A stretch of DNA of 53,573 nt, from positions 1 to 53,573 of the forward strand of contig JANQFF010000414.1 in the NCBI GenBank assembly GCA_028277965.1, written 5' to 3'. The position numbers were made by a program, and so were the translations under genes. This stretch comes from Pseudomonadales bacterium (GTDB taxonomy: Bacteria; Pseudomonadota; Gammaproteobacteria; Pseudomonadales; Azotimanducaceae). Below the pieces are notes generated by a model. The model ran no database searches. It saw only the letters and a program-made list of their open reading frames with translations, and was not told the origin of the DNA. Shown piece by piece: positions 45,460 through 53,281 of this stretch (the first letter of the stretch is position 1; each line of letters begins with the position of its first letter).

Positions 45460-47247
45460 ATGTCTGACGTAACCCATGACGCACTGGACTATGTCCCCCC
45501 GCTAGAGGTCGAAGAAGAAGAGCTGTATCACGCCAAAACCTGGCTTGGTAAATACGTCTTCTGCCAGGACGCGAAGGTCATTGCGATTCAGTACAGCCTG
45601 ACCGCGATCGGCATCGGGGTGGTGGCGCTGGTGCTTTCACTCCTGATGCGCCTGCAGCTCGGATTCCCGCACGAGTTCTCAATCATCGATCCGAGTAACT
45701 ACCTGCAGTTTGTGACGATGCACGGCATGATCATGGTGATCTACCTGCTGACGGCACTGTTCCTTGGAGGGTTCGGAAACTACCTCATCCCGCTGATGGT
45801 GGGCGCCCGGGACATGGTGTTCCCGTACGTCAACATGATCAGCTACTGGGTATACCTGGTAGCCGTCCTCGTGCTTGTTGCCAGTTTCTTTGTTCCGGGT
45901 GGGGCGACAGGGGCCGGGTGGACACTGTATCCGCCACAGGCAATCAGTCCCGGAACGCCGGGTATCGATGGGGGCATCATCCTGATGCTCGTATCGCTGG
46001 CGCTGTTCATCATCGGTTTCACCATGGGTGGTCTCAACTACGTTGTCACTGTCCTGCAGGCACGTACCCGGGGTATGTCCCTGATGCGGATGCCGCTGAC
46101 GATATGGGGCATCTTCATGGCAACGGTTCTGGCGCTTCTTGCGTTCCCGGCGCTTTTTGTCAGTGCGATCATGATGTTGCTCGACAAGCTCATCGGCACG
46201 AGCTTCTTCATGCCGGCGATGATCTCGCTGGGTGAGCAGACCTCGTTCGATGGCGGCAGCCCGATCCTGTTCCAGCACCTTTTCTGGTTCTTTGGACATC
46301 CCGAGGTATACATCGTGGCACTGCCGGCGTTCGGCATCGTTTCCGATGTCCTGAGCGTGCACGCCCGGAAAGCCATTTTCGGATATCGCATGATGGTGTG
46401 GGCGATTGTTGCGATCGGGGCACTCAGCTTCATCGTCTGGGCGCACCACATGTATGTCAGCGGGATGAACCCCTACTTCGGATTCTTCTTTGCAACCACC
46501 ACGCTGATCATCGCGGTGCCGACAGCCATCAAGGTCTACAACTGGGTACTCACGCTCTGGCGCGGCAATATCAAACTCACCGTGCCGATGATCTTCGCGA
46601 TCGGGTTTATTTTCACGTTCATCAATGGCGGGATCACTGGGCTGTTTCTCGGCAACGTCACCATCGACCTGCCGTTATCGGATACGTATTTTGTGATCGC
46701 CCACTTCCATATGGTGATGGCGGTGTCGCCGGTACTTGTGGTCTTTGCGGCAATCTACCACTGGTACCCGAAGATTACCGGGAAGTTCATGGATGACACG
46801 CTCGGCCAGTGGCATTTCTGGCTCACGTTCCTTGGCAGTTATGCAATCTACCTGCCGATGCACTATCTCGGATTCGAAGGCATACCACGCCGCTACTTCG
46901 CGTACGGTGAAACAGATTTCATGTCAGCCTCGGCCGCGGACCTCAATGCAGCGATCACAATCGCCGCGTTTGTGGTGGCGTTCGGCCAGTTGTTCTTCTT
47001 CTGGAACCTGTTCATCAGCTACTTCCGCGGCAAAGAGGCGGGTGGAAACCCGTGGGAAGCCACCACGCTCGAGTGGCAGACCCCGCATACACCTCCGAGG
47101 CACGGCAACTTCGATGACCTGCCGCTGGTGTATCGCTGGGCCTACGACTACAGCGTGCCGGGTGTAGAGCAGGACTACGTTCCACAGAACGTATCTCCCG
47201 CGGAAGCTGAAAACCTCGGCAAAGGCGGGGGTGAACAACCCACATGA
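45460..47247 (+). CDS. coxA: Cytochrome c oxidase subunit I (aa3 type)
   Basis: 595 residues with about twelve hydrophobic helices. The heme a and CuB ligands are visible: H88 (TMHGMIMV), H280 with cross-linked Y284 (FGHPEVYIV), H329/H330 (WAHHMYVSGM) and H415/H417 (IAHFHMVMAV). The HPEVY motif places it in the A family of heme-copper oxidases. It reduces oxygen and pumps protons. The stop overlaps the next start (ATGA), so the operon is tightly coupled. Confidence 0.96.
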   Translation: MSDVTHDALDYVPPLEVEEEELYHAKTWLGKYVFCQDAKVIAIQYSLTAIGIGVVALVLSLLMRLQLGFPHEFSIIDPSNYLQFVTMHGMIMVIYLLTALFLGGFGNYLIPLMVGARDMVFPYVNMISYWVYLVAVLVLVASFFVPGGATGAGWTLYPPQAISPGTPGIDGGIILMLVSLALFIIGFTMGGLNYVVTVLQARTRGMSLMRMPLTIWGIFMATVLALLAFPALFVSAIMMLLDKLIGTSFFMPAMISLGEQTSFDGGSPILFQHLFWFFGHPEVYIVALPAFGIVSDVLSVHARKAIFGYRMMVWAIVAIGALSFIVWAHHMYVSGMNPYFGFFFATTTLIIAVPTAIKVYNWVLTLWRGNIKLTVPMIFAIGFIFTFINGGITGLFLGNVTIDLPLSDTYFVIAHFHMVMAVSPVLVVFAAIYHWYPKITGKFMDDTLGQWHFWLTFLGSYAIYLPMHYLGFEGIPRRYFAYGETDFMSASAADLNAAITIAAFVVAFGQLFFFWNLFISYFRGKEAGGNPWEATTLEWQTPHTPPRHGNFDDLPLVYRWAYDYSVPGVEQDYVPQNVSPAEAENLGKGGGEQPT

Positions 47248-47930
47248 GTTATGTCCTCATATTCCTGGCGCTCCTGATGGCGGGGCTGGTCTGGTGGCTG
47301 ATCAAACAGACCATCAACCTGCAACCGTGGACTGCGTCCGCGAATACGGAAGCCGTGAGAAGTGACGGCATACGGTCAGTGACACGTAACGTCCCGCTGC
47401 CGCGCACGAAGGTAGCGCTGGGCGTTTTCCTGGCGGTTGTCACCTCGCTGTTTGCACTCTTCGTCAGCGCGTATGCGATACGTATGGAATACGGTGACTG
47501 GCGACCGATGCCCGAGCCCACGTTGCTCTGGGTCAACACCGGCATCCTCATCTTAAGCAGTGTGTTCCTGCAGATGGCATGGAACGCTGCAAAGGCCGGG
47601 AACCTCAAAACGGTCCGCTTCGGTATTGCGGGCGGTGGCGCATTGGCAGTCGGTTTCATCATTGGCCAGGTGCTCGCCTGGTTCCAGCTGACGGCCACCG
47701 GTTACTCCATATCTGCAAATCCTGCCAATGCGTTTTTCTACATGATTACCGCAGTGCATGCGTTGCACATGGCGGGTGGCCTGATCGCATTGGGCAGGAC
47801 GGTGAAACGGGTTTACGGTGCCGAAGAGGCGATACCGAAAATACAGCTTGGGGTGGAGCTTTGTGCAGTTTACTGGCACTACCTTCTGGCTATCTGGGTC
47901 ATCCTGTTTGGATTCATGTTAAACACATAA
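47244..47930 (+). CDS. Cytochrome c oxidase subunit III-like protein, first copy
   Basis: 228 residues, about six hydrophobic helices. The subunit III signature HxxHxxxG is present as TAVHALHMAGGLIALG. The C-terminal helix VYWHYLLAIWVILFGFML is also typical. The N-terminal helix (MSYVLIFLALLMAGLVWWLI) is followed by a polar loop before the conserved body. It overlaps the coxA stop by four bases. A second subunit III-like gene follows, so the two may form a heterodimer or a split subunit. Confidence 0.85.
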   Translation: MSYVLIFLALLMAGLVWWLIKQTINLQPWTASANTEAVRSDGIRSVTRNVPLPRTKVALGVFLAVVTSLFALFVSAYAIRMEYGDWRPMPEPTLLWVNTGILILSSVFLQMAWNAAKAGNLKTVRFGIAGGGALAVGFIIGQVLAWFQLTATGYSISANPANAFFYMITAVHALHMAGGLIALGRTVKRVYGAEEAIPKIQLGVELCAVYWHYLLAIWVILFGFMLNT

Positions 47931-47951
47931 CAATGAGAAGGGTTTGTAACC

Positions 47952-48656
47952 ATGGCTGAAACAGCAGCGGAACTGCCGTCAGGACTTAAGGGCCTGACCC
48001 ATGACTGGGGCTCTGACCAGCGCGCGTTCAAGGGCGTGCCCTGGGGCAAGGCCATGATGTGGATCTTCCTCCTCTCGGACACGTTCATTTTCTCGTGTTT
48101 CCTCGTCTCGTACATGACCGTCCGAATGTCGACGACGGTGCCGTGGCCAAATGCGAGTGAGGTGTTCGCTCTGGAGATGTTCGGAACGCCAGTACCGTTG
48201 TTGTTGATCGCTATCATGACGTTCATCCTCATCACATCCAGCGGCACGATGGCGATGGCCGTGAAATTCGGGTACGAGAAGAAAAAGGTGCCCACGTTCT
48301 GGCTATTGCTGGTCACCGCCTTATTGGGTGCCAGTTTCGTTGGTATGCAGGCGTTCGAGTGGACGAAGCTCATCGTTGACGAGGGTGTACGTCCATGGGG
48401 TAACCCGATGGGTTCTCCGCAGTTTGGTGCAGTCTTTTTCATGGTGACGGGCTTCCACGGATTCCACGTGTCGATTGGGGTGATATTCCTGTTCATCACG
48501 GCCGCGAAGGTTTTGCGAGGCAAGTTCGATAATGAAGAGCCCGGGTTCATGACCGGGCGCAAAGGCCGGTACGAAATAGTCGAGACCATGGGTCTCTACT
48601 GGCACTTCGTTGACCTGGTGTGGGTATTTATTTTTGCGTTTTTCTATTTGTGGTAG
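47952..48656 (+). CDS. Cytochrome c oxidase subunit III, second copy
   Basis: 234 residues with five clear helices. FMVTGFHGFHVSIGVIFLF carries the HxxHxxxG signature and VETMGLYWHFVDLVWVFIFA the C-terminal motif, both closer to canonical subunit III than the preceding gene. KAMMWIFLLSDTFIFSCFLV matches the first helix of the family. It starts 21 bases after the first subunit III gene. Confidence 0.9.
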   Translation: MAETAAELPSGLKGLTHDWGSDQRAFKGVPWGKAMMWIFLLSDTFIFSCFLVSYMTVRMSTTVPWPNASEVFALEMFGTPVPLLLIAIMTFILITSSGTMAMAVKFGYEKKKVPTFWLLLVTALLGASFVGMQAFEWTKLIVDEGVRPWGNPMGSPQFGAVFFMVTGFHGFHVSIGVIFLFITAAKVLRGKFDNEEPGFMTGRKGRYEIVETMGLYWHFVDLVWVFIFAFFYLW

Positions 48657-48691
48657 TTCACCGCTGAGACAAATCAGACTAAGGGGATAAC

Positions 48692-49042
48692 ATGGCAGCA
48701 GAAGAAGGCCAGCAACATCCGATAAGCATTTACTTCTGGATCTGGGGACTCCTGTTTGTCCTTAGTGCATTCTCATACATGGTGGACTATATGCAGCTGC
48801 AGGGTTACCTGCGCTGGTCCCTCATTCTCATATTCATGTTCCTGAAAGCGGGGCTGATTGTGGCCGTGTTCATGCACATGGTGTGGGAGCGGATGGCGAT
48901 TGTGTACGCCATCCTGGTACCGCCAATTGTAATTCTCGTGTTGATACTTCTGATGGCGCTCGAAGGGGACTACACGTTCCTGGTGCGTGAGGAGTTTTTC
49001 TCAGACTGGACGAAGTTCTTTACACCCAGTTCACCACATTGA
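48692..49042 (+). CDS. Cytochrome c oxidase subunit IV (bacterial type)
   Basis: 116 residues with three hydrophobic helices. YFWIWGLLFVLSAFSYMVDY and LKAGLIVAVFMHMVWERMAI match the bacterial COX4/CyoD-like subunit family, with the conserved KxxLIVxxFMHMxxE pattern. It is the last gene of the oxidase operon. A degenerate REP element follows. Confidence 0.88.
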   Translation: MAAEEGQQHPISIYFWIWGLLFVLSAFSYMVDYMQLQGYLRWSLILIFMFLKAGLIVAVFMHMVWERMAIVYAILVPPIVILVLILLMALEGDYTFLVREEFFSDWTKFFTPSSPH

Positions 49043-49048
49043 TTTTGC

Positions 49049-49102
49049 GATCGCGGCTGAATGCCGCTGTCGACGCGTCGGCGTCGTACTTTAGCCGCGA
49101 TT
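49049..49102. repeat. Degenerate REP-like pair
   Basis: GATCGCGGCTGAATGCCGCT on the left and TACTTTAGCCGCGATTACTT on the right, with the centre replaced by GTCGACGCGTCGGCG. It lies between the converging subunit IV gene and the small membrane protein gene. Confidence 0.7.
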
Positions 49103-49105
49103 ACT

Positions 49106-49306
49106 TTAATCCAGCTTGTTAATCAATCTGAATACCGCGATCAGTATTCCGAAGCCCACATACATCCCGAACAACATGACTGCCATCAGGCCGGCCTGCT
49201 GTGGGGTGAGGATTTCGTTTGCCAGCAGCGTGAGATCGATTGCAATCAGGGCAAGGTAAGAGAGCACTATGGATAGTGCAATCAGGATGGATTTGCGTTT
49301 AGCCAA
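49106..49306 (-). CDS. Small two-helix membrane protein (66 aa)
   Basis: 66 residues, TTG start, beginning MAKRKSILIALSIVLSYLAL. Two hydrophobic helices (about 7-30 and 39-60) flank a short polar turn (NEILTPQQAG). The end is INKLD. No family recognised. It is convergent with the oxidase operon across a degenerate REP. Coding is supported by the hydrophobic pattern and codon use only. Confidence 0.6.
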   Translation of the reverse strand: MAKRKSILIALSIVLSYLALIAIDLTLLANEILTPQQAGLMAVMLFGMYVGFGILIAVFRLINKLD

Positions 49307-49396
49307 GTGTCCCCCGGTTTGTTGCCATCATGCAGTAATTCGTGTATTAAACAAAGCAATTCCTACCCTGAAGGGACGGCAGGAAATCGCATTTTG

Positions 49397-49558
49397 ATGA
49401 CCTCCGCGGACCAGAAAAACCTCGATTCTGACAACGTTTCCGAGACCAGACCAAAGCGAATTCTGCAGTACATCGGCGCTGCGCTTGCGACGGCTTTTGT
49501 GTTGTGGTTCCTCTTTGGAATACCTGCCTACATTCTGTACAGCAGCTATTTCGGGTAG
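49397..49558 (+). CDS. Small single-helix membrane protein (53 aa)
   Basis: 53 residues from ATG 49397 (MTSADQKNLDSDN). A polar N-terminus, the basic pair RPKR, and one hydrophobic helix IGAALATAFVLWFLFGIPAY near the C-terminus give an N-in topology prediction. A longer frame upstream lacks hydrophobic or start signals. No family recognised. It precedes the 189-residue membrane protein by 29 bases, so the two may be co-transcribed. Confidence 0.55.
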   Translation: MTSADQKNLDSDNVSETRPKRILQYIGAALATAFVLWFLFGIPAYILYSSYFG

Positions 49559-49587
49559 AAGATTTTATTGATTAGGGGAGTTTGCCA

Positions 49588-50157
49588 ATGAGCGTTCTGA
49601 GACATTATTTCATCAGTGACGATCTCGATGATCTCGAGAAAGTGGAAGAGGAACTGGAGAGGCAGAATGTGGATACAGCCCAGATTCATGTCCTGAGCCT
49701 GGACGACACTGGCACTGAAAACCACCACCACCTGCACGACGTCACATCGTTCATGAAAAGTGACGTCGTACGTTCCGGCGAGCTTGGTGCCGCGATTGGC
49801 GCGGCAGGTGCGATAGCGGTTCTCCTGGTGGCGTGGTTTGCAGGTTGGACCGAATCAGCCGCGGGTTGGATCCCGTTTATCTTCCTTGCCATCATCGTGC
49901 TCGGCTTCTGTACCTGGGAAGGGGGGTTCATCGGCATCCAGAGGCGTAACAAACACTTTGTGCGCTTCGAGAAGGTACTCCAGGAAGGTAAACACGTCTT
50001 CTTTGTCGACCTTGTGCCGGAGCAGGAGGGAATTCTCGATGGCGTTGTAAAAGGCCATCCGGGACTGGAACTTGCGGGGACTGAAAAAGGCACGCCGCAG
50101 TGGATTATGCAGGGTCAGAAGCGTATTCCTCATTTCCTGCGGGAAACGTTACCTTAG
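49588..50157 (+). CDS. Membrane protein of unknown function with His-rich loop (189 aa)
   Basis: 189 residues from ATG 49588, preceded by AGGGGAG. An acidic N-terminal domain (DDLDDLEKVEEEL) leads to a histidine cluster ENHHHLHD (45-51). Two helices follow, at about 68-86 with a glycine-rich start (GAAIGAAGAIAVLL) and 93-110. A C-terminal soluble domain contains HVFFVDLVPEQEGILDGVV. The overall shape (ferredoxin-like halves around a two-helix insert) recalls small bacterial membrane proteins of unknown role. The His cluster could bind metal, but this is a guess. Confidence 0.72.
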   Translation: MSVLRHYFISDDLDDLEKVEEELERQNVDTAQIHVLSLDDTGTENHHHLHDVTSFMKSDVVRSGELGAAIGAAGAIAVLLVAWFAGWTESAAGWIPFIFLAIIVLGFCTWEGGFIGIQRRNKHFVRFEKVLQEGKHVFFVDLVPEQEGILDGVVKGHPGLELAGTEKGTPQWIMQGQKRIPHFLRETLP

Positions 50158-50174
50158 AGCTCCTGACGCAGAAA

Positions 50175-50202
50175 GAATCGCGGCTGAAGCCGCTCCCACA
50201 TG
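50175..50202. repeat. REP-like arm
   Basis: GAATCGCGGCTGAAGCCGCT then CCCACATG, a full arm with a CCCACA variant like that in rlpA. It lies between the converging His-loop membrane protein and NIPSNAP genes. Confidence 0.87.
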
Positions 50203-50212
50203 GTAGTTCGGC

Positions 50213-50518
50213 TCACGGAAGCACCGGCTCCAGAAACTGCCGGTTCAGACGGACAATACACCGGGTGTCCGCAGCATACTTAGAAGCGGCCTGGCATTCG
50301 GGGTCGTTCCTGGCGTCTTCCCGGTACCTCTCATAGGCTGCCAGAGACTCGAATGAAAAGAGAGCAACAGCGAGATCGCTGGCACTTTCCCTGGGAAGAA
50401 AGTAGCCGTGATGTGTGCCTCCGAACCGTTCGATCAGCGGCAGCCACATTTCGGCATACTGTTTGAATTCGGCCCGTTTGTAAGGGTCTATCTGGTATTC
50501 GAGGTAACAGGTGATCAT
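50213..50518 (-). CDS. NIPSNAP family protein
   Basis: 101 residues. MITCYLEYQIDPYKRAEFKQ, WLPLIERFGGTHHGYFLP, AVALFSFESLAAYERYREDA and NRQFLEPVLP match the NIPSNAP dimeric alpha-beta-barrel family. Members bind small molecules or act as chaperone-like factors, and bacterial roles are undefined. It is divergent from the esterase-like hydrolase gene. Confidence 0.85.
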   Translation of the reverse strand: MITCYLEYQIDPYKRAEFKQYAEMWLPLIERFGGTHHGYFLPRESASDLAVALFSFESLAAYERYREDARNDPECQAASKYAADTRCIVRLNRQFLEPVLP

Positions 50519-50633
50519 GGTGCCTCGGGCGGTGCTTGCGTACTGGAGAACCGTGTTTATACCACCACCCCGCTGGGTGGATGCAACATTTCAACTGAAC
50601 TAGAGTGATTGAAGGTTCCTGAAAAGTCCCAAG

Positions 50634-51599
50634 ATGAACAACCAGAGTGCACGCAAAACACGCCATCTTCTCGATCCGGAACTCCACAGCCTTGCGGATG
50701 CGCCCGACGTCACCTTGACTGTAGAGATGCTGCCTCAATATCGGGAGCAGCGAAAAGCTGCGATTGTTCGCGCAGACTACGAAGCTCTGGGGGTAACCTG
50801 CGAAGAAGTGAGGGTGCCCCTGACGGACCAGCCCGACGTGAGGTGTCTCCTCTACCAACCCAAGGAGAGGTCAGGGATGACTGCCGGTTATCTGCACATT
50901 CATGGCGGCGGCTATATTGGGGGGTCCGTGGAAGCCTCTGATCTTCTGAACGGACTCACGGTTTCAAAGCTTGGTGTTGTGCTTTTAACCGTTGACTATC
51001 GGCTCGCGCCTGAGAACCCGATTCCGGCACCTCTCGATGATTGTTATGCGGGACTCGCCTGGCTCCACCAGCATGCGGACGAGTTGAACGTGGATCGGGA
51101 CAGAATTGGTGTTGGTGGGGAGAGCGCTGGAGGAGGACTTGCGGCTGCTATCGCGATCGCTGCCAGAGATCGGGGCGAGTACAAGATCTGCCACCAGCAC
51201 CTGACCTACCCAATGATCGACAACCTGACAGGCACACCCGGACACGAAGGAGACCCACTGGTGGGTGAGTTCACCTGGACCCGGGAGAAGAACCGGTTTG
51301 GATGGAAGAGTTACCTGGGTGACGCTCCTGCTGTTGCGCCCCAGGTGCCTTCACGTGTGGAGAGTTATGAGAATCTGCCACCCACGTGGATGTTCACGGC
51401 GGCGCTTGATCTTTTCCGCGACGAGAACATTGTATATGCGAGAAGATTGCTTGCTGCGGGTGTGCCCACGGATCTCGTCGTTTACGCGGGCGCCTGCCAC
51501 GGGTTTCAACAGGTGCCGCGAACAAAGCTAGGCGCTCGGTTCAGGGCCGATCACCTGTCCGCGCTGGGTCGAGGGCTTTCGCTTGAGCGGGAGAGCTGA
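50634..51599 (+). CDS. Alpha/beta hydrolase, hormone-sensitive-lipase family
   Basis: 321 residues. The oxyanion motif HGGG is at 90-93 (LHIHGGGYIGG), the nucleophile elbow GESAGG has Ser164, and the remaining triad is an Asp in TAALDLFRDEN and a His in YAGACHGFQ. DYRLAPENPIPAPLDDC is typical of the family. There is no signal peptide, so it is cytoplasmic. It is likely an esterase or lactonase of unknown substrate. It converges with the next gene, leaving eight bases between stops and no REP element. Confidence 0.9.
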   Translation: MNNQSARKTRHLLDPELHSLADAPDVTLTVEMLPQYREQRKAAIVRADYEALGVTCEEVRVPLTDQPDVRCLLYQPKERSGMTAGYLHIHGGGYIGGSVEASDLLNGLTVSKLGVVLLTVDYRLAPENPIPAPLDDCYAGLAWLHQHADELNVDRDRIGVGGESAGGGLAAAIAIAARDRGEYKICHQHLTYPMIDNLTGTPGHEGDPLVGEFTWTREKNRFGWKSYLGDAPAVAPQVPSRVESYENLPPTWMFTAALDLFRDENIVYARRLLAAGVPTDLVVYAGACHGFQQVPRTKLGARFRADHLSALGRGLSLERES

Positions 51600-51607
51600 T
51601 GCCCTGG

Positions 51608-52096
51608 CTAACCAGTGCGGATCCTGTTAACGAGCCAGATAACCCAACCACCGATTGTGGTGACGATACCGACCAGGAACAGACCCGTCTTCAACGGTGT
51701 GATGTATGCCTTGGAATCGATCCAGTCGGCAATACCAGTTAGCGCTAATACCTGCACAACACCTTCAACGAGATCGACCGGCACCAGCACAATCGCCGGT
51801 AGCGCAACGAGCCATCCGTAACGGCCATAGAACCTGTACCCGGATCCAATGAACAGCGCACCGTAAGCGACCGGGTACGCTACATCGAGTGTGGCTGTCA
51901 CCCATGCGTGGATGGTGTGCTGTTCGGGGGACATCGCAGCGAGCGCTGCTCTCACCTCTGCCGGATCTGCGATAGCATCGAGCAGAATCAGGTCCCAGAC
52001 AGGGACAGCAACCTGGAAAGCAATTGTCAGCAGGATAGTCGCGATGAACGAAATCCAGAGGACTCTGGTTTGTGAAAGTGTGGTTTGCAGGCTCAT
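51608..52096 (-). CDS. Hypothetical membrane protein (162 aa)
   Basis: 162 residues from ATG 52096; a GTG 15 bases upstream is an alternative start. Four hydrophobic helices are visible: IATILLTIAFQVAVPVWDLI, YPVAYGALFIGSGYRFYG, WLVALPAIVLVPVDLVEGV and GLFLVGIVTTIGGWVIWLV. No motif recognised. Precedes no other gene on its strand within its transcript; the next gene upstream on the minus strand is another small membrane protein. Confidence 0.7.
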   Translation of the reverse strand: MSLQTTLSQTRVLWISFIATILLTIAFQVAVPVWDLILLDAIADPAEVRAALAAMSPEQHTIHAWVTATLDVAYPVAYGALFIGSGYRFYGRYGWLVALPAIVLVPVDLVEGVVQVLALTGIADWIDSKAYITPLKTGLFLVGIVTTIGGWVIWLVNRIRTG

Positions 52097-52142
52097 AAGG
52101 ACATTTTCCACCTAAACGTCTTCCGCTGAAGATACGGCAAAC

Positions 52143-52523
52143 TCACAACGACCAAAAGACGATGAGACCTCCAAGAACTGCACCAGCAATACCTCCGATG
52201 CGAAGCTTGCCGGGTGACAGCCATTCGAGCGCAAACGCGAGCATACGTTCGAAAGCAGAATTACTGATAAACAGCAGGACCAGGCCGATGAGGAGAATGA
52301 TCCAGCCCAGGGTCGCAACCGGACTGGGGTAGCCTGTGTAAGGTGCACCAAAAATGAGAATGAGACCGAATATCACCCGGACAAGCGCTGCGGTGATGCG
52401 TAGCTTTGTCGAAGCGGTCCTTTCAAACGAACTGACCAGATTCAGAACAGATTGTGGAGCGACGAGCCCCCAGAACGACAAGCCAACGATCAGGAGGCCA
52501 AGCCCGATGATTACGATGTTCAT
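52143..52523 (-). CDS. Hypothetical membrane protein (126 aa)
   Basis: 126 residues beginning MNIVIIGLGLLIVGLSFWGL. About four hydrophobic stretches, including TLGWIILLIGLVLLFI and a C-terminal glycine-rich helix (IGGIAGAVLGGLIVFWSL). No family recognised. Its start overlaps the stop of the lipoprotein gene by four bases (ATGA), so the two are translationally coupled. Confidence 0.7.
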   Translation of the reverse strand: MNIVIIGLGLLIVGLSFWGLVAPQSVLNLVSSFERTASTKLRITAALVRVIFGLILIFGAPYTGYPSPVATLGWIILLIGLVLLFISNSAFERMLAFALEWLSPGKLRIGGIAGAVLGGLIVFWSL

Positions 52524-52969
52524 TGATCATTCCCTTCGACAGGTTCAAAACGGAATACCTGAATGCCGTCCCATGCGTACCAGTAGCCGCGATTATCCAG
52601 GATTTTCAGCCTTGTATTTTCGTCGTCAAGGGGCTCAGCTCTCATGGAGTAGATTTTGTCTGCGAGTTCGATCCTCACAGCCGGCTGGCGGCGGACGGTG
52701 ACCGTCCAGCTTTCACCGCTCAACCGGGGGAGTCTGGCCCACCGGGATGAGTGGATATGAAGGTCGCCGTTGATCTGGAAACAATTCATTCGCAGACCCT
52801 TTTGCCCCTCGTTCAGTTCCAGGTAACAGGGATCCCGTTCGCCAACGAAGCTGAAATCCTTCGGCGCGGGTACTTCTTCACCTGAAAGGTTGCGAGCTGC
52901 AAAATATCCGCAGCCGTTCAGCATTGTGGTCCCTGAAAGCAGACAGATACAGAGCGACCGGGAAACCAT
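52520..52969 (-). CDS. Putative lipoprotein (149 aa)
   Basis: 149 residues. The N-terminus MVSRSLCICLLSGTTMLNGC is a lipoprotein signal peptide with lipobox LNGC (Cys20). The mature part contains RDPCYLELNEGQKGLRMNC and a C-terminal YWYAWDGIQVFRFEPVEG, suggesting a small beta-rich domain. No family recognised. Coupled to the following membrane protein gene, which may be its partner. Confidence 0.72.
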   Translation of the reverse strand: MVSRSLCICLLSGTTMLNGCGYFAARNLSGEEVPAPKDFSFVGERDPCYLELNEGQKGLRMNCFQINGDLHIHSSRWARLPRLSGESWTVTVRRQPAVRIELADKIYSMRAEPLDDENTRLKILDNRGYWYAWDGIQVFRFEPVEGNDQ

Positions 52970-53056
52970 GCAGCCGATTCTCTCACGTTCCCGCAGGGCA
53001 GCGAACGTCTGACAAATGGCTCACAGCTGACTGGCTGGTCAGCTGAACGTCATTTT

Positions 53057-53281
53057 TTACCTGGCGCGAAGGTTGACGACGTCGAGGGTGCCACCCAGGT
53101 TGTCGAGTTCATAGGTGAGAAGAACCTGTGTCTCACCCTTACCCATCATGTGCGTACACTTGTCGATGGTCGAGATGATCAGGGCGCTCAGTGCCTCATC
53201 CGTAGGGATACCGGCGCTATCTGCGCCCTGTAGGACGTGTTCGATGGCTTCTTTTGCCAGGGTGTATTTGTTTGTGCTCAT
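53057..53281 (-). CDS. Hypothetical protein (74 aa) coupled to a universal stress protein gene
   Basis: 74 residues from ATG 53281 (MSTNKYTLAKEAIEHVLQGA); the frame is open upstream but overlaps the preceding gene. A helical first half and a C-terminal TQVLLTYELDNLGGTLDVVN are visible, with no membrane segment. The start overlaps the stress protein stop (ATGA). I do not recognise the family. Its coupling suggests an accessory role to the stress protein. Confidence 0.65.
   Translation of the reverse strand: MSTNKYTLAKEAIEHVLQGADSAGIPTDEALSALIISTIDKCTHMMGKGETQVLLTYELDNLGGTLDVVNLRAR

Noticed and set aside
1115-50202. CRISPR array
   Set aside because: The repeats are palindromic REP-like arms, scattered and irregularly spaced, with no spacer pattern and no cas genes.
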